A DNA stretch of 64,000 bases from Crambe crambe (Eukaryota; Porifera; Demospongiae; Poecilosclerida; Crambeidae), in NCBI GenBank assembly GCA_963924555.1, contig OZ004592.1, positions 3,472,001 through 3,536,000 on the forward strand, given 5' to 3'. Shown piece after piece: positions 61,801 to 64,000 of this stretch. Each line of letters opens with the position of its first letter. Position 1 is the first letter of the stretch. A program made the translations under genes and the position numbers. The notes below the pieces were generated by a model. That model did no database searches. It saw only the letters and a list, made by a program, of their open reading frames with translations, and was not told where the DNA came from.

Positions 61801-64000
61801 CATTCTATGAAATCTGATCAGTATATCACAAATCCACTTTCTGACATGCTTTCTGCAATGGCAGTCCCTTCCTGTCAGCCTGACACTGACAATACACAAC
61901 CATATCTCACAGATTCAGTGCCTATTGTGACTTTCCAGTCAGTACAGTATGGATTTCAACCTTTCAGTTTGGTAATGGGTGGCTCTTCAAGATTAAAGTC
62001 ATCCAAGCTAAGAAACGCTGTTCATGAGCATATGCAAGAGTTGTTATCTAAAAAGTACCATTCACGATTCAATTTATACTTCAATTTCTCAAGTCCTTCT
62101 CCTGATGATATCGTAGCAAAAAACCAAAAGAAAGTTTTTAAGTGATATTTTTAACTTCATCTTTACATTTTATATGAATATACAGCAATACTTTTTAAAG
62201 GTTATTTATTCTGAAAAGTTATATACTAAGGAAGTAGTGGAAATGATGTATAATTATAACAACAAATAAACAAACAGACAGAAACAGACAAAAAAATCGG
62301 TAGCCCTTTGAAACTGATAGTTTGTAATGAGTTCATTTTGCAGGATCCACCAGAAAGATTTCTAGCTCAGCTGTACCCAAGCTTGGGTTTAATCTCTCTT
62401 ATATGATTGAAGAAGAAGGTCATATCAGGTGAGATAATGCTTATACCAGATTTTATGAAGTCCTGTGTGTGTGTGTGTGGTCTGTGCTTTTAAGTTAAAT
62501 GTTTAATTCTATGTATTAGTGGAACTCCAAGCCCATCAGCCAGTCCTTATCATAGTCCTTTGCGCACTCCTTCTCCTACCCCACCTGACCACTCTACGCA
62601 CACTACCAAGTTGAGCACTCCAAAGACTGGCTACACTCCTAAATCAAAACACCAGGTACGTAGTTGGGCTGGTTATGATTTCACTCGTGGAATATTGTGG
62701 GGGTGAGGGTTTATGTCGAGCACTAGATATATCAATTTATCCAGCATTTGGGTCTGCAGGAAAAGACCTCTCCCTCCCTTTAAAGGGATTTTCCCAACTT
62801 GTGGCTATCTAAAATTTTCACTGTGTGTATTATTTTGGTAAATAGAAAATTGATGTACTTGCTGAAATTGAGCAGCGGCAAAAAGCTTGCAAAGAAAAGA
62901 TCAATCTAGTTGTAATAGGTGAGTTTTCATGTTGATTGGTAAGGGATATCACTAACACTAACACTAACACTTGGTTGGTAAGGGATATCAAACAGGAGGC
63001 CATAATAAGCACAGTAAACATTTTCCCATTCATCATGCTACTTTTTGACTTTGTGCAAAAGTTACTTCTCTGTAATGTTTCTTGTGTTCATCATTTTATT
63101 GGCTTATTGCCTTATGTTGGATATGAAGAATTTGCTTCTGAGGGCTCAGAAACACTAGCACTAAGCTCACTTTCAGCACTTCAGCAGCAGAAGCAGTCAT
63201 AACTAAAATAACAACCACTCATGAGTATATACACTAGTTATTTCGCACACATGTAGAATATGCCACTATACCATTAAGCAGAGGGGGCTGGCGACTGGTG
63301 TCTGGTCACAAATATGGGGCTTGCACACTTGGATAACACTACAGCAGCCTATTAGTGGTAGAGTGAGACAGTTTTCACCAGTAACAGACTTAGACTCTTC
63401 TAGCCAGTCATGAATATCTATGTTGGTGGATACATTAGACATGGAAAGTTCAATGTGTATGTCTTTGATCATTTATCCAACCCTAGCCCTTATGCCAGGG
63501 CTAGGGTTTTTTAAGATGGGAACTAGGGGGACACCTCCCGATAGAAAACAAAACTAAATCATGCCCTAGTGATATTATTTCATATTAATTTTTATATATG
63601 TAGGCCATGTTGATGCTGGAAAAAGCACACTAATGGGACACTTGCTATATCTTCTAGGAAACATATCAAAGAGGCTGATGCACAAGTAAATACATACAAT
63701 ACAGTACAATACACAGTGGTTTCCTCTGGGCTAGCAAAAAAAAAAAAAAAAAAAATGGACACACAATAGCCATGTAGCCAGAATGGCTTTTTCAAAGATA
63801 TTCCAGGAATGTTATAGATTGATAACAGAGACTGTCAGATCTTATATTTGTTTACTTGTAGATATGAACAGGAATCCCAAAAAATGGGCAAGGGTTCTTT
63901 TGCTTATGCATGGGTACTTGATGAGACTGGAGAAGAACGTCACAGAGGTATCACTATGGATGTAGCACAGCAAATTTTTGAAACTGAAACAAAGATTGTA
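58817..64000 (+). CDS. HBS1L: HBS1L translational GTPase (ribosome rescue), 3' end cut by window edge
   Basis: HBS1 is an eRF3/EF1A-like GTPase that works with Pelota to release stalled ribosomes in no-go and non-stop decay. Exons seen: 58817-58859 ([14 protein letters not shown]), 58910-58978 ([20 protein letters not shown]), 59034-59201, 60001-60072, then 62345 to about 62429, 62519-62655, 62847 to about 62919, 63603-63687 and 63861 onward. The first three form the HBS1 N-terminal domain. [20 protein letters not shown] leads into G1 GHVDAGKST, then LLYLLGNI and [20 protein letters not shown], a close match to the family's switch region. All introns at the alternative junction are phase 1. 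The gene continues past 64000. Confidence 0.9.
59202..60000 (+). other. HBS1L intron, no feature recognised
   Basis: About 800 bp of AT-rich sequence between exons 3 and 4 with no supported coding sequence or clear repeat structure. Confidence 0.6.
60221..62145 (+). CDS. HBS1L: Alternative terminal exon of HBS1L encoding a SKI7-like C-terminus with LSELI repeats
   Basis: A single open exon of about 640 residues with its own stop at 62145. The acceptor at 60219-60220 (GGTAAG|ATTC) joins the phase 1 end of exon 60001-60072 in frame, giving [13 protein letters not shown]. The next constitutive exon at 62345 is phase 1 as well, so the two are alternatives. About ten near-exact copies of SPSLSELIA plus related forms (LSKLI, LLELI, LSDLI) are spaced 25-40 residues apart by Ser/Gly/Lys linkers. 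The non-repetitive end reads [16 protein letters not shown] and [11 protein letters not shown] and finishes [17 protein letters not shown]. In vertebrates and some fungi the HBS1 locus makes a short SKI7-like product by this same splicing layout, linking the exosome to the SKI complex; that role is inferred here. Confidence 0.7.

Overview
This looks like nuclear DNA of a compact, AT-rich early-branching animal, most likely a demosponge. Introns are short (often 50-150 bp) with GT-AG ends. Genes sit about 200-300 bp apart, often head to head. (TATG)n microsatellites are common. One very large gene is built from NIDO, SRCR and calcium-binding EGF exons. The species assignment is an inference; no species marker was seen.

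Region by region: (1) 1-1543, minus: the 3'-truncated LSM10 gene, a U7 snRNP Sm-like protein, whose first four exons I could place. (2) 1756-39692, plus: one giant gene of about 130 exons. It encodes signal peptide - NIDO - about 30 SRCR and 43 EGF modules - HormR-GAIN-GPS - Ig - an unassigned region - a second HormR-GAIN-GPS - seven transmembrane helices - cytoplasmic tail, i.e. an adhesion-GPCR-type receptor. The ectodomain is a higher-order repeat: three SRCR types (A, B, C) in fixed order alternate with long and short EGF runs. (3) 39897-50603, minus: PPM1G (PP2C-gamma phosphatase), 12 exons, with a 7.3 kb intron. (4) 43575-48949, plus: a ZU5-death-domain gene nested in that intron. (5) 50795 to about 55751, plus: GNL2/NOG2, a circularly permuted nucleolar GTPase, with a repeat-rich tail. 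(6) 55849-58543, minus: two intronless TMEM86/YhhN-type lysoplasmalogenase paralogues with a decayed LINE 3' fragment between them. (7) 58817 to beyond 64000, plus: HBS1L, a ribosome-rescue GTPase. It carries a large phase-compatible alternative terminal exon, matching the HBS1L/SKI7-like two-product layout known from other eukaryotes.

LSM10/receptor, PPM1G/GNL2 and TMEM86/HBS1L are three divergent pairs with 190-275 bp gaps that probably act as shared promoters. Introns hold several small inverted-repeat DNA elements, minisatellites and microsatellites.

The main candidate for something undescribed is the giant receptor. It has two complete GAIN-GPS modules in tandem, both with an intact cleavage tripeptide, beneath a very long SRCR/EGF stalk with a hierarchical repeat history and patches of recent homogenisation. 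Exon boundaries were read by hand from frame and splice sites and need transcript support.
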